Positions 1-8,860 of a stretch of 64,000 nt of DNA are shown here, piece after piece. Numbering within the stretch: the first letter of the stretch is position 1; every line of letters begins with the position of its first letter. The position numbers and the translations under genes were made by a program. The notes under the pieces were generated by a model, which ran no database searches, was not told where the DNA came from, and was given only the letters and a program-made list of their open reading frames with translations. This DNA comes from Bacillota bacterium (GTDB lineage: Bacteria; Bacillota; Bacilli; Bacillales; Cytobacillaceae): assembly GCA_030705955.1 (NCBI GenBank), contig JAUZPL010000002.1, forward strand, positions 1 through 64,000. Reading direction: 5' to 3'.

Positions 1-206
1 AATTGTTCTGTGTAGTAAAGAACCGTTTTTGTGTAGCAAACCTCCGCTTTTGTGTAGTAATCCTCCAATCCTGTATAGCAAAATGCAAAGTTTATGTAGT
101 AAAAATTGTTCTGTGTAGTAAAGAACCGTTTTTGTGTAGCAAACCTCCGCTTTTGTGTAGTAATCCCCCAATCCTGTGTAGCAAAATGCAAAGTTTATGT
201 AGAAAA
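1..206. repeat. 103-bp tandem repeat built from about 21-bp subunits
   Basis: Two nearly identical 103-bp copies start at 1 and 104. Each contains five subunits carrying the core TGTGTAGYAA, at 9, 30, 51, 72 and 93 and again from 112, spaced 21, 21, 21, 21 and 19 bp. The array may extend left of the window. One frame stays open through it and encodes a repetitive Cys-rich string, but that follows from the repeat and there is no ribosome binding site, so I do not call a gene. Function is unknown. Confidence 0.85.
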
Positions 207-255
207 AGTGACTAGTAAAGAAAATCAAAAGGTTTCTGAGAAAATTTGTTTGCAT

Positions 256-312
256 TGGGGGCGCTTACATTAAGGGTGGTTTCTTGATTATCTGTCTCGC
301 ATTCGTTAAAGT
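256..312 (+). promoter_or_regulatory. Candidate pgi promoter with a cre-like half-site
   Basis: A possible SigA promoter has TTGATT at 284-289, a 17-nt spacer and TAAAGT at 307-312. Upstream, 256-269 reads TGGGGGCGCTTACA. Its right half matches the catabolite-responsive element used by CcpA, but the left half departs from consensus at three positions. A link to carbon regulation would fit a glycolytic gene; this is weak inference. Confidence 0.35.
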
Positions 313-345
313 GGTTATTGAAAATAAAATTTTGGAGGTTTGTTC

Positions 346-1692
346 ATGACACACATTCGCTTTGATTATTCAAAAGCACTCTCCTTCTTTGGAGAACATG
401 AGCTTACATATCTACGTGATGCGGTAAAAGTTGCCCATCATTCATTACATGAAGGAACAGGTGCAGGCAGTGACTTCCTTGGTTGGATTGATCTACCTGT
501 AGATTACGATAAAGAAGAATTTTCACGTATTTTAAAATCTGCGGAAAAAATTAAATCTGATTCAGATGTATTGCTTGTAATTGGTATTGGTGGTTCCTAT
601 TTAGGTGCCAGGGCTGCAATTGAAATGCTGAACCATAGCTTCTATAACGCCCTTCCAAAGGAGAAGAGAAAGACTCCTCAAATTATTTTTGTTGGAAATA
701 GTATTAGTTCCTCTTATATGAGGGATGTCATGGATCTTCTTGAAGGAAAAGACTTTTCTATTAATGTCATTTCAAAATCCGGTACAACAACTGAACCAGC
801 TATCGCATTCCGGCTTTTCCGAAAGCTTCTTGAAGAAAAATATGGCGTAAAAGAAGCGCGTAAACGCATTTATGCCACAACTGATAAAGCACGTGGGGCT
901 TTAAAAACATTAGCGACTGAAGAAGGCTATGAGTCCTTTGTGATTCCTGATGATGTTGGAGGACGTTATTCCGTTCTAACTGCCGTTGGTTTACTTCCAA
1001 TTGCAGCGAGTGGAGCAAGCATTGAAAAAATGATGGAAGGTGCAGCAGCTGCCCGCACTGATTTTGGTCATTCTGAACTTGAAGAAAATGCTGCTTATCA
1101 ATATGCTACTGTTCGAAATGTTCTTTATAATAAAGGAAAAACGATTGAAATGCTTATTAACTATGAGCCAGGTTTGCAATATTTCTCCGAATGGTGGAAA
1201 CAGTTATTTGGTGAAAGTGAAGGAAAAGATCAAAAAGGGATTTACCCATCATCTGCAAACTTCTCAACTGACCTTCATTCCCTAGGTCAATATGTTCAAG
1301 AAGGTCGCAGGGATTTATTTGAGACAGTTATTAAAGTAAAAAATCCACGTCATGAGTTAACAATTGAAAAGGAAGCAAACGATCTTGATGGCCTAAATTA
1401 TTTAGCTGGCCAAACCATTGATTTTGTTAATAACAAAGCTTTTGAAGGAACCATGCTTGCTCATACAGATGGTGGAGTGCCAAACTTAATTGTTACCATC
1501 CCTTCAATGGATGAATATACATTTGGCTATTTAGCATATTTCTTTGAAAAAGCTTGTGCAATGAGCGGTTATCTGTTGGGTGTTAATCCATTTGATCAAC
1601 CAGGGGTAGAAGCATATAAAGTAAATATGTTTGCTCTTCTAGGTAAACCTGGATATGAAGAGAAAAAAGCAGAATTAGAAAAAAGGTTATAA
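346..1692 (+). CDS. pgi: Glucose-6-phosphate isomerase
   Basis: Cytosolic enzyme interconverting glucose 6-phosphate and fructose 6-phosphate in glycolysis and gluconeogenesis. The 449-residue length matches Bacillus Pgi. Visible signatures are the N-terminal [13 protein letters not shown] segment near residue 80, the sugar-phosphate loop SKSGTTTE near 144-151, the catalytic-Glu segment FGESEGKDQ near 288-296, and the C-terminal catalytic Lys in VEAYKVN near 425. ATG 346 is chosen over an in-frame TTG at 340 because GGAGG at 334-338 is correctly spaced only for the ATG. A terminator follows, so it is probably monocistronic. Its position next to yugN/yugO matches the B. subtilis yug region. 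Confidence 0.97.
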   Translation: MTHIRFDYSKALSFFGEHELTYLRDAVKVAHHSLHEGTGAGSDFLGWIDLPVDYDKEEFSRILKSAEKIKSDSDVLLVIGIGGSYLGARAAIEMLNHSFYNALPKEKRKTPQIIFVGNSISSSYMRDVMDLLEGKDFSINVISKSGTTTEPAIAFRLFRKLLEEKYGVKEARKRIYATTDKARGALKTLATEEGYESFVIPDDVGGRYSVLTAVGLLPIAASGASIEKMMEGAAAARTDFGHSELEENAAYQYATVRNVLYNKGKTIEMLINYEPGLQYFSEWWKQLFGESEGKDQKGIYPSSANFSTDLHSLGQYVQEGRRDLFETVIKVKNPRHELTIEKEANDLDGLNYLAGQTIDFVNNKAFEGTMLAHTDGGVPNLIVTIPSMDEYTFGYLAYFFEKACAMSGYLLGVNPFDQPGVEAYKVNMFALLGKPGYEEKKAELEKRL

Positions 1693-1700
1693 ATCGAAGG

Positions 1701-1735
1701 GGTGCTGTCTTTTTGGACAGTGCTCTTTTTCTTTT
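1701..1735 (+). terminator. Intrinsic terminator of pgi
   Basis: An approximately 9-bp hairpin (GGTGCTGTC against GACAGTGCT, two G-U pairs) is followed by a T-rich tract, 9 nt after the pgi stop codon. Confidence 0.8.
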
Positions 1736-1789
1736 GCATCACATGAAACACTTAAAGCATGGAGAAACTATCAAAAAGGGGGTTTTAGG

Positions 1790-2197
1790 ATGATTGAATT
1801 ACCTTCAAAAGTAGAAGGAAAGCAGTTTGATCTATATAAGCTCGAACAAAAATTAAAACCAATCGGATATTCGATTGGCGGAAATTGGGATTATGACCAT
1901 GGGGAGTTTGACTATAAGATTAATGATGAAGAAGGGTATCAGTTTCTTCGCTTGCCTTTTCAGGCGGTTGATGGACAGCTTGATGCAAATAATTGCACAG
2001 TAGAGCTTGGAAGACCATTCTTGTTATCGCATTTATACCAAGAGGGCCTTGATGACTTTTCTGATACAGGCAATTTTACAGGATCATTTAATCAGTTTGC
2101 TGAACCAGTGGATAAAGATGCAAGCTTTCCTGAGCAGTTTATTGATACAGGAAAAAGGCTAGTTGAAGAAGTGGAAAGAGTCCTATTTAATGATTAA
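1790..2197 (+). CDS. yugN: YugN-like family protein
   Basis: A 135-residue soluble acidic protein resembling Bacillus YugN, whose function is not established. There is no signal peptide or membrane segment. It starts MIELPSKVEGKQF and contains a conserved-looking GGNWDYDHGEFDYKI stretch near residues 29-45. The AAAAAGGGGG ribosome binding site lies just upstream of ATG 1790. Its 3' end overlaps the convergent yugO gene by 15 bp, as expected for the yugN-yugO neighbourhood. Assignment rests on sequence feel and on pgi/yugO flanking it. Confidence 0.8.
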   Translation: MIELPSKVEGKQFDLYKLEQKLKPIGYSIGGNWDYDHGEFDYKINDEEGYQFLRLPFQAVDGQLDANNCTVELGRPFLLSHLYQEGLDDFSDTGNFTGSFNQFAEPVDKDASFPEQFIDTGKRLVEEVERVLFND

Positions 2198-3169
2198 TAG
2201 TTGATCATCTTTTTCAATTTGAAGGGAATGGGAAGGATTCAACATCGTTTCTTCCCCCCTCTTCAAACCAATTAATAGATTTCCCTCTTTATAGAGTTGA
2301 TGATAAATTTCCTCCATTGTTTTCCCAATTATCTCCTCATCTACTGAAAAGGCTCGCAGTCTGCTTTCCCGTAATTGATAAATAAAAGTAGATAAAAGTC
2401 CATCCCCACTTGAGTGTAGACTGTTAATCATAAAAACACTAGTTAATTTATTTGATTGAATAACTTCGTCTGCCCCTGCTCTGATGGCATTGATAACCTG
2501 CTCTGAAGTTAAAATCTCTACAATACATTTAACATTTGGGCATAAACCCTTAATGGTCAAAAGGGTTAAAATACTGTTCATATCTGCTTGAAGCTCATCA
2601 TTGCCACGGTCCGCGGTAATTAAAACCTTTTCTGCATGCTCAACACTACTTTTTAAAATCGTTTCATCTATATGAGATTTCCCTTGAATAAAATGGACGT
2701 ATCTTGACGGGACAGGGTTTGCTTCTAATGTTTCATCAATTAAAACAACAGTTTGTGGATTCTTAGGAATGGTGAGTCTATTAATTAATTCCCTGGAACG
2801 TTCATTCCAGCCAATAATAATGATATGCCCGCTGCCTTTAAAGGTAATTTTGCCCTCGGAAAGAGCGTCCTGCCTTGTGACAGCTGTTGCGGCAAGTGTA
2901 ATAAAGTAGGAAGAAACGAAACCAGCACCGAGCAGTATTAGAATGACTGCTGTGATCCGCCCAAGTACAGAATGGGGAACATAATCACCATATCCCACTG
3001 TAGAAGCTGTAATAATAGCCCACCAAATACCATCAAAAATAGATGGAAAGGTTGCTGGCTCCAATATATGGATTGAAATTCCAAATGTAAGAAATACAAG
3101 AAGTGCAAACAATAAGATTCGAAAAAGGAGCGGCATACGTAAAAAACTTATATAAAAACGATTTGTCAT
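2183..3169 (-). CDS. yugO: Two-TM potassium channel with RCK/TrkA-N domain (YugO-like)
   Basis: Membrane K+ channel of 328 residues. Two hydrophobic helices (about 14-34 and 70-92) flank a pore helix with the canonical selectivity filter TVGYGD at 57-62. A cytosolic TrkA-N Rossmann domain starts at GHIIIIGWNERSREL near 114, with a C-terminal TrkA-C-like domain ending in a DDQLLIIK strand. In B. subtilis YugO conducts K+ during electrical signalling in biofilms, which is notable because this window also holds an eps operon. GAGGTGATGG precedes the ATG at 3169. The B. subtilis operon partner mstX was not seen upstream. Confidence 0.92.
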   Translation of the reverse strand: MTNRFYISFLRMPLLFRILLFALLVFLTFGISIHILEPATFPSIFDGIWWAIITASTVGYGDYVPHSVLGRITAVILILLGAGFVSSYFITLAATAVTRQDALSEGKITFKGSGHIIIIGWNERSRELINRLTIPKNPQTVVLIDETLEANPVPSRYVHFIQGKSHIDETILKSSVEHAEKVLITADRGNDELQADMNSILTLLTIKGLCPNVKCIVEILTSEQVINAIRAGADEVIQSNKLTSVFMINSLHSSGDGLLSTFIYQLRESRLRAFSVDEEIIGKTMEEIYHQLYKEGNLLIGLKRGEETMLNPSHSLQIEKDDQLLIIK

Positions 3170-3359
3170 GCCATCACCTCTGATTTTCTTTTTTCTCTCT
3201 CAATTATTGACGAAAAAGGCTAATCTCATAAGTTGATGAATAAACTTACTTTTCGGAAATTTTAAAAAATTGAGAAAAAACTCACTTGTTTATTGGCTTG
3301 AAACCGAATATTGTAATATTAATACTATTATGATAGTAAAAATAGGAAGGAATGAGCAG

Positions 3360-3515
3360 ATGACAAATTTGAACATGCTATTGTCGGATATCGAAAATAC
3401 GAGAACTGAGATGATATCACTAGCCTTTCAATATGGATACTCGAACCCGAACGTTATCCAGTGCAGTCAAAAGCTTGATAATCTCTTAAATACCTATCAT
3501 AAAATTCAAAAGTGA
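3360..3515 (+). CDS. Spo0E-family aspartyl-phosphate phosphatase
   Basis: A 51-residue protein of the Spo0E/YisI/YnzD type, which dephosphorylates Spo0A~P and delays sporulation. The family signature SQKLD is at 36-40, followed by a short amphipathic helix; the rest is a predicted helical hairpin. ATG 3360 is chosen because AGGAAGG sits 10 nt upstream; the open frame runs further 5' but without a ribosome binding site. It is a single gene with its own terminator. Because Spo0A~P also drives SinI and matrix genes in B. subtilis, such a phosphatase may influence the biofilm genes later in the window (inference). Confidence 0.82.
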   Translation: MTNLNMLLSDIENTRTEMISLAFQYGYSNPNVIQCSQKLDNLLNTYHKIQK

Positions 3516-3529
3516 ACTAGATTAAATTG

Positions 3530-3562
3530 AAAAGCTCTCCTAAAAAGGAGGGCTATTTTTAG
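3530..3562 (+). terminator. Intrinsic terminator after the Spo0E-like gene
   Basis: AGCTCTCC and GGAGGGCT form an 8-bp stem around a TAAAAA loop, followed by ATTTTTA. Confidence 0.85.
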
Positions 3563-3669
3563 TGTGAAAAAAGGAATAATTTCCTTCGGATGAACAAATA
3601 GTAAAAGTAATGTTTTATTGGAGAATATTTCATTTGATGGATAAGTTTTTTATAAGGAGTTAAAAAAGA

Positions 3670-5343
3670 GTGCTCATTCAAAGAATAAAGGAACAGAGAT
3701 TGTTCATACTTGCATTTCTTATTTTGGCTGCCTATCTTGCTCCACTTTTTATTTTACAAGAGAATGCACATATACGTGTTCATGATAATCTAGACTCCAA
3801 CTTAGCCTGGTACAAGGTTTTAGCGAAGAGTGGAAAAATATTTGGATCCACAAGTGCAATCATACCGCAAATCATAAATGGGCTTCCTAGAAATGCCTTT
3901 GGGACAGAATTTAGTGGAATTGTGTGGCTTTATGCACTTTTCCCCATCATGACAGCATATGCAATTAGCCAAGCGCTTACAAGGGTAGTAGCGTTCTTTG
4001 GTATGTATTTGCTGCTAAAGACCCACTTATTGAACGATAAAAAGTGGGAATTTTATCAGATTGGTGTTTCTCTTGCTTTTTCACTTACACCATTTTGGCC
4101 ATCTGGAATGCTAAGCACACTTGGAATGCCATTAGCTCTTTTTGCATTCTTAACTATTCGGAATGGAAAAGGTGCATTGAAGGACTATTTAGTCCTAACT
4201 CTCTTGCCTTTTTATTCAAGTTTTGTGTTAGGATTTTTCTTCTTTTTAAGTGGGATGGGGGTTTTTTGGCTTTGGGATTGTGTGAAGGGGAAAGGCTGGA
4301 ATGTTCGTTTCCTCATTTCTATTGGCTATATGACATTGATATACATCCTTGTGGAGTATAGATTAGTTTCATCCTTTCTTTTTAAAACGGAGCCAAACAG
4401 CCGAGATGAGTATGTCCATGCGCATCTTTCATTTTGGGGAGCTATCCGCCTTGCAATCAAAAACTATTGGTTAGGACATACCCATGATTTGACTGTTCAT
4501 GGACCAATCATTTTGCCGGCTGCTTTTATCGCCTTTTATTTCGTAATTTCGAAAAAATTATGGAAAACAGAGAGGATTTTTGTTCTATTTTTTTTCCTAA
4601 ATGGCTTTCTTTCATTTTGGTATGCTTTTTGGTTTTATAAAGGGTGGCTGCCATTGACAAAGAGAGTTCACTTTTTGGATACCTTTAATTTTGCACGTTA
4701 CCATTTTTTAAGGCCTCTAATCATTTATGCTGGCTTTGCACTTGCACTCAGAATTATTTCGATGCAAGGAGAAAGATGGCTGAAAATAACAAAGTGGCTC
4801 ATTATTTTACAGCTGGGTGTACTATGTTTATTTAACGAAGAAATCATTTATCATAAAAAGCCAACAGTAAAAGAGTTTTATGCAGAAGATCTTTTCCATG
4901 AAATAAAAGATTATATTGGCCTTCCACAAAAAGAGTATCGGGTTGCAAGTATTGGAATTCATCCAGCCATCTCCCAATACAATGGGTTTTATACTCTTGA
5001 TACTTATAATAACTTTTATCCATTACAGTATAAGCACCAATTTCGTAAGATCATTGCTAGTGAGCTTTCAAGGAATAAAACCATTCGTACCTACTTTGAT
5101 CAATGGGGCGGCCGCTGTTATATTTTTTCTAGTCAGCTTGGCAAGCATTACATGATTAAAAGGAATTCAAAAAGACATTTAAAAAATCTAAGGCTTAATA
5201 TGGATGTTTTTAAAAGCATGGGGGGGAAATACATCTTTTCCGCTTTGCCAATTGATAATGCCTTTGAAAATAAGCTTTTTTTAACAAGAGTATTTAAATC
5301 TAAAAAATCTGCTTGGAAAATCTATTTGTATAAGGTTATGTAA
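3670..5343 (+). CDS. Multi-pass membrane protein, DUF6044/YkoS-like
   Basis: A 557-residue integral membrane protein with about 10-12 hydrophobic segments in the first 400 residues and a soluble C-terminal part. The layout resembles polytopic GT-C-like glycosyltransferases, with a polar loop after the first TM containing HVRVHDNLDSN-type residues (HIRVHDNLDSN, about 35-45). It is followed 13 bp later by a polyprenyl-phosphate-sugar-synthase-type GT2, the same pairing as ykoS-ykoT in B. subtilis. Inference: it transfers a lipid-linked sugar made by its neighbour at the outer membrane face. Start is GTG 3670 with AGGAG 11 nt upstream. Substrate unknown. Confidence 0.75.
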   Translation: MLIQRIKEQRLFILAFLILAAYLAPLFILQENAHIRVHDNLDSNLAWYKVLAKSGKIFGSTSAIIPQIINGLPRNAFGTEFSGIVWLYALFPIMTAYAISQALTRVVAFFGMYLLLKTHLLNDKKWEFYQIGVSLAFSLTPFWPSGMLSTLGMPLALFAFLTIRNGKGALKDYLVLTLLPFYSSFVLGFFFFLSGMGVFWLWDCVKGKGWNVRFLISIGYMTLIYILVEYRLVSSFLFKTEPNSRDEYVHAHLSFWGAIRLAIKNYWLGHTHDLTVHGPIILPAAFIAFYFVISKKLWKTERIFVLFFFLNGFLSFWYAFWFYKGWLPLTKRVHFLDTFNFARYHFLRPLIIYAGFALALRIISMQGERWLKITKWLIILQLGVLCLFNEEIIYHKKPTVKEFYAEDLFHEIKDYIGLPQKEYRVASIGIHPAISQYNGFYTLDTYNNFYPLQYKHQFRKIIASELSRNKTIRTYFDQWGGRCYIFSSQLGKHYMIKRNSKRHLKNLRLNMDVFKSMGGKYIFSALPIDNAFENKLFLTRVFKSKKSAWKIYLYKVM

Positions 5344-5356
5344 CGGAGGAACAGCT

Positions 5357-6394
5357 ATGAATGAACCAGTACTGACGATTGTAGTGCCTTGTTTTAACGA
5401 AGAAGAAGTGTTGCCCGATACTATATCTGAACTTCACCAGATGTTACTTCAGCTTATAAATGAAAGACTCATTTCTAAAAGAAGCAAGCTGCTTTTTGTC
5501 GACGATGGAAGTAAAGACGAAACATGGAATTTAATTTATAAGGAAGGATTAAGAAACGAATTTGTACGTGGTTTAAAACTCTCGCGTAATGTTGGACACC
5601 AAAATGCCCTGCTTGCAGGATTATTTTCGGCAAAAAAAAATTCGGATTGCATGATTTCGATTGATGCTGACCTGCAGGATGATATTGGCGTGATTCGTGA
5701 TTTTATAATGAAGTTTCATGAGGGCTATGAAATTGTCTATGGAGTTCGAAAACGTCGTGATACGGATACCTTTTTTAAAAGAAGTACTGCTGAAGGATTT
5801 TATAAAGTGATGAAAAAATTAGGGGTGGATCTCGTATATAATCATGCTGATTTTCGCCTGATGAGCAAACGAGCAGTTCGCGAACTTGAAAATTTTGATG
5901 AAGTGAATTTGTTTTTAAGAGGGATTGTTCCACTTTTAGGATTTCGTTCCACTGAAATTTATTATGACCGAAAGGAACGGCTAGCTGGGGAATCTAAATA
6001 TCCTTTAAAAAAAATGCTTGCTTTTGCTTTTGATGGGATCACTTCCTTTTCCATTACACCCATTCGATTTGTTCTAATCCTAGGATTTGCTTCCTTCTTT
6101 GTCAGTCTTTTATTTGGTATGTATTTTCTAGTGCTAAAATTCTTTGGTACCACTCAAACAGGATGGACATCATTAATTACTTCGATTTGGCTTATTGGCG
6201 GACTTCAGTTGATTGCGATTGGTTTAATCGGGGAATATATCGGGAAAATTTATAAAGAAACGAAACATCGTCCAAAATTTATTGTAGAGATGGATATGTT
6301 GAATTTAGGACTTCCAAAAACAGAAAGCCCTAGTTTATATGAAAAACGGCAAGAGCATAAAGAGGCTCAGATAATATCTGAAACGAACGGTTAA
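5357..6394 (+). CDS. Family 2 glycosyltransferase, polyprenyl-phosphate sugar synthase type (YkoT-like)
   Basis: A 345-residue GT2 of the DPM1/GtrB type, expected to transfer a sugar from a nucleotide donor to a lipid phosphate on the cytoplasmic face. The N-terminal GT-A fold has VVPCFNEEEVLP, VDDGSKDET, the metal-binding ISIDADLQDD and LKLSRNVGHQNALLAG. Two C-terminal TM helices (about residues 232-260 and 270-292) are typical of the GtrB group. GGAGG lies at 5345-5349 and the gene is transcribed with the preceding membrane protein. A strong terminator overlaps the stop. Confidence 0.88.
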   Translation: MNEPVLTIVVPCFNEEEVLPDTISELHQMLLQLINERLISKRSKLLFVDDGSKDETWNLIYKEGLRNEFVRGLKLSRNVGHQNALLAGLFSAKKNSDCMISIDADLQDDIGVIRDFIMKFHEGYEIVYGVRKRRDTDTFFKRSTAEGFYKVMKKLGVDLVYNHADFRLMSKRAVRELENFDEVNLFLRGIVPLLGFRSTEIYYDRKERLAGESKYPLKKMLAFAFDGITSFSITPIRFVLILGFASFFVSLLFGMYFLVLKFFGTTQTGWTSLITSIWLIGGLQLIAIGLIGEYIGKIYKETKHRPKFIVEMDMLNLGLPKTESPSLYEKRQEHKEAQIISETNG

Positions 6395-6424
6395 AAGGAC
6401 TTCCTCGAGAAGTCCTTTTTGTGT
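6392..6424 (+). terminator. Intrinsic terminator of the ykoS/T-like pair
   Basis: A perfect 9-bp stem, AAGGACTTC with GAAGTCCTT around CTCGA, followed by TTTTTGTGT. It starts at the stop codon. Confidence 0.92.
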
Positions 6425-6489
6425 ATTACAATCATGATCTACTGAATAGTATGTAAAGACAAGCTTTCGTTTATGGGGGGAAATAAACA

Positions 6490-7116
6490 TTGAATACCTT
6501 TTTTAGTTACATCCTATTAGGCCTTTCACTCGCTGCCCCGATAGGCCCAATTAATGCCGCGCAAATTGATAGGGGGATTAAGAATGGTTTCCTTCATTCA
6601 TGGCTAGTTGGTGTAGGGGCAGTTATAGCGGACGGGATTTATATGCTGGTCGTCTATATAGGGACAGTCCAGTTCCTTCAAACTGAAATTATAAAGACAT
6701 TCTTATGGTCTTTTGGTTCTTTTGTCCTTATATATACGGGTGTTGAAAGTATGCTTAGTGCAGGGAAAATAAATCTGGAGCAATATCGGAAAAAGGATTC
6801 TCCTTTAAAATCCTTTTTTTCAGGCTTTTTAATGTCTATATCCAATCCATTAACCATTCTTTTTTGGCTGGGGATTTATGGATCGATTCTGGCGAAGACA
6901 GCTACAACTTATGAAAGTGCCCAGCTTATCATTAATAGCTGTGCTATTTTTATTGGATTAATGCTATGGGACATCATGATGGCAGGCGTTTCAAGCAACT
7001 TTCGTAAATTTTTAACATCGGGCATACTGGTATATATCTCGTTGTTTTCTGGGCTCTCCCTGATTGGATTTGGGATTTACTTTGGGGTACAGGCACTTAA
7101 TCAACTTTTCACATAG
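6490..7116 (+). CDS. LysE/RhtB-family amino acid exporter
   Basis: A 208-residue membrane protein of the LysE superfamily with about six TM segments. The N-terminal LGLSLAAPIGPINAAQIDRGI segment carries the typical PxGP motif, and SGFLMSISNPLTILFWLGIYG near residues 114-134 is the second conserved element. Probable function is efflux of an amino acid or related metabolite; substrate unknown. Start is TTG 6490 with a GGGGGG ribosome binding site at 6475-6480. It is monocistronic and convergent with an amino-acid permease. Confidence 0.87.
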   Translation: MNTFFSYILLGLSLAAPIGPINAAQIDRGIKNGFLHSWLVGVGAVIADGIYMLVVYIGTVQFLQTEIIKTFLWSFGSFVLIYTGVESMLSAGKINLEQYRKKDSPLKSFFSGFLMSISNPLTILFWLGIYGSILAKTATTYESAQLIINSCAIFIGLMLWDIMMAGVSSNFRKFLTSGILVYISLFSGLSLIGFGIYFGVQALNQLFT

Positions 7117-7117
7117 A

Positions 7118-7152
7118 AAAGCTAGATGTGATCCATCCAGCCTTTTTAGGTG
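7118..7152. terminator. Bidirectional terminator between convergent transporters
   Basis: A stem GCTAGATG/CATCCAGC with one mismatch is flanked by an A-run on the left and a T-run on the right. It can serve the LysE gene on plus and the permease on minus. Confidence 0.6.
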
Positions 7153-8510
7153 GGTTGTGGTTTATATGCACCCTTCTTGTTCCATTTATAATGCATAATA
7201 AATGTAACGATACTGATAATTCCAATAAATAAAAGGCTGATAAAGAATCCAGGCCGGCTTGAATCATGAAATAATGTACCAAATACGGCTGTTAGGATGA
7301 AAATAGCCCCTAAACCATATTTAATTTTATCCTTTGCAGTAATTTTAAGCAGCTTTGTTGAGGAAGCAAGTATGAAAATCCAGTTGTAAAGTAGCATTAA
7401 ACCTGCGGCTGTTGTAATGTATTCATAAATTCGATCTGGCATGACTAAAGCCGTTACAATAGAAGCAGTAATACCGACAATAGTTAAAATTAACGCGGGC
7501 AAAGGGACTTTTAGTTTACCCCTTTTGGAAAAAATTGACGGGGCATCTCCATCTTCTGATAAGGTAACAAGAATACTTGTAACTGCATACAGGGATGCTG
7601 CCATTGTTGAAAACCCAGCAATAATTAGGGCTCCATTAAACAAATGCGGAACAAAGGATAGATGATACGGTTTTAAAGCACCAATGAATGGACTATCTTT
7701 TGTAGTGAAATCCTTCCAGACAACCATCACAACGGCAAGACCTATTGAAAGGATATAGATAATGGTTAAAAGAAATAACATGATTTTTCCAGCCTTTGGT
7801 CCCTCTTTAGGATCCTTCAGTTTTATTGCCATGAGTCCTACAATTTCAATTCCCCCAAATGCGTAAAAAGCATAGATACTTGAGGTCCATATTCCTTTCA
7901 CCCCATTTGGAAGAATTTCGTTTCGATGTTTCGGAAATTTAATGGCATGATCTCCATTAAACACTCCAAAAAAGGCAAGGCAGGCAATAACTATAAACAC
8001 CAGGATTGCGGCAATTTTTAAGATCGCCAATAAATTTTCAACCTTGTTAAGTAGCTTTACTCCAATAAGTAGAACCATAACCCCAAGAATGGCATACCCA
8101 GTAGCAAATACCCATAAAGGAACCTTTGGAAACCAGAACCGAGAAAAAATGGATAGTGCAGTCATTTGACTTCCCATTATAAGCATTTCTGAGCACCAGT
8201 AAACCCAACCGCTGGAAAAACCCGCCCACCTTCCAAAAGCTTTTTTTGCATAGGAACGAAAGGCACCTTTTTGAGGGTCCCTAGCAGTCATTTTCGATAA
8301 TGCATCAAAAACAAAATAGGTTCCGAATGCTGCCATGATAAAAGAGATGAGAACAGACGGGCCTGCCATCCGGATGGCTAGACTTGATCCAAGGAAAAAG
8401 CCTGTTCCAATCGTACAACCTACCCCGAACAAGGAAAGCTGCCACCATTTCATGTCTCCACTATCTGCTTTTTTTGTTTTCTTTCCTATTAATTTTTCCG
8501 CATTCTCCAT
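7146..8510 (-). CDS. APC-superfamily amino acid permease
   Basis: A 454-residue transporter with 12 predicted TM helices. The N-terminal WWQLSLFGVGCTIGTGFFLGSS segment matches the conserved substrate-binding TM1 of the amino acid/polyamine/organocation superfamily, and FYAFGGIEIVGL near residues 215-226 matches TM6. It is probably a proton- or sodium-coupled importer; substrate unknown. GGGAGGTAGAGA precedes ATG 8510. The N-terminal cytosolic stretch is Lys-rich. No riboswitch or T-box is visible upstream. Confidence 0.88.
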   Translation of the reverse strand: MENAEKLIGKKTKKADSGDMKWWQLSLFGVGCTIGTGFFLGSSLAIRMAGPSVLISFIMAAFGTYFVFDALSKMTARDPQKGAFRSYAKKAFGRWAGFSSGWVYWCSEMLIMGSQMTALSIFSRFWFPKVPLWVFATGYAILGVMVLLIGVKLLNKVENLLAILKIAAILVFIVIACLAFFGVFNGDHAIKFPKHRNEILPNGVKGIWTSSIYAFYAFGGIEIVGLMAIKLKDPKEGPKAGKIMLFLLTIIYILSIGLAVVMVVWKDFTTKDSPFIGALKPYHLSFVPHLFNGALIIAGFSTMAASLYAVTSILVTLSEDGDAPSIFSKRGKLKVPLPALILTIVGITASIVTALVMPDRIYEYITTAAGLMLLYNWIFILASSTKLLKITAKDKIKYGLGAIFILTAVFGTLFHDSSRPGFFISLLFIGIISIVTFIMHYKWNKKGAYKPQPT

Positions 8511-8529
8511 TCTCTACCTCCCAACCTTT

Positions 8530-8694
8530 TCAATCAATTTCTCGCCCAGTGGCTCCGACTGATTTATCCGTATCCTTTTGATTATTGTACGTTGGGTCCT
8601 TTACACCATAATGTTGCTTTCGATCTGTTCCGATATATTCTCCTTGATGTTCTTGTTGAATTTTATTAAATTTACGAAAATCTTCATTAACCAT
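8530..8694 (-). CDS. Small hydrophilic protein, 54 aa
   Basis: A short frame with ATG 8694 and AGAGGG about 8 nt upstream. The product starts MVNEDFRKFNKIQQEH, has a central IGTDRKQHYGVKDPTYNN segment and ends GATGREID. It is highly polar, without a membrane or signal segment, like several small sporulation-associated Bacillus proteins. I do not recognise the family. It lies just upstream of the permease on the same strand and could share its transcript. The remaining 166 bp up to the YteA-like gene show no further gene. Confidence 0.6.
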   Translation of the reverse strand: MVNEDFRKFNKIQQEHQGEYIGTDRKQHYGVKDPTYNNQKDTDKSVGATGREID

Positions 8695-8860
8695 GGTATT
8701 TACCCTCTTTCTATTATTTATAGTTATAAGATTTACCTTTCAAACATGCTTATTCTAAACAAAGCTTGGGTTTTGTTGGAATATGACTTATTCGCAAAAA
8801 GTTTCATTATAAATTAGAAAACGGTAAAGATATAAATAAGTAAATCAAGGGGGTACTATT

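Noticed and set aside
5-126. GTTCT...AAAGAAC pairs at 5-23 and 108-126 as further SinR-type sites
   Set aside because: The overall length is 19 bp rather than 16, the arms are part of the repeat unit, and no promoter or matrix gene is adjacent.
3-215. Open frame of 70 codons with a repetitive Cys-rich product
   Set aside because: It is produced by the tandem repeat, has no ribosome binding site and an unnatural composition.
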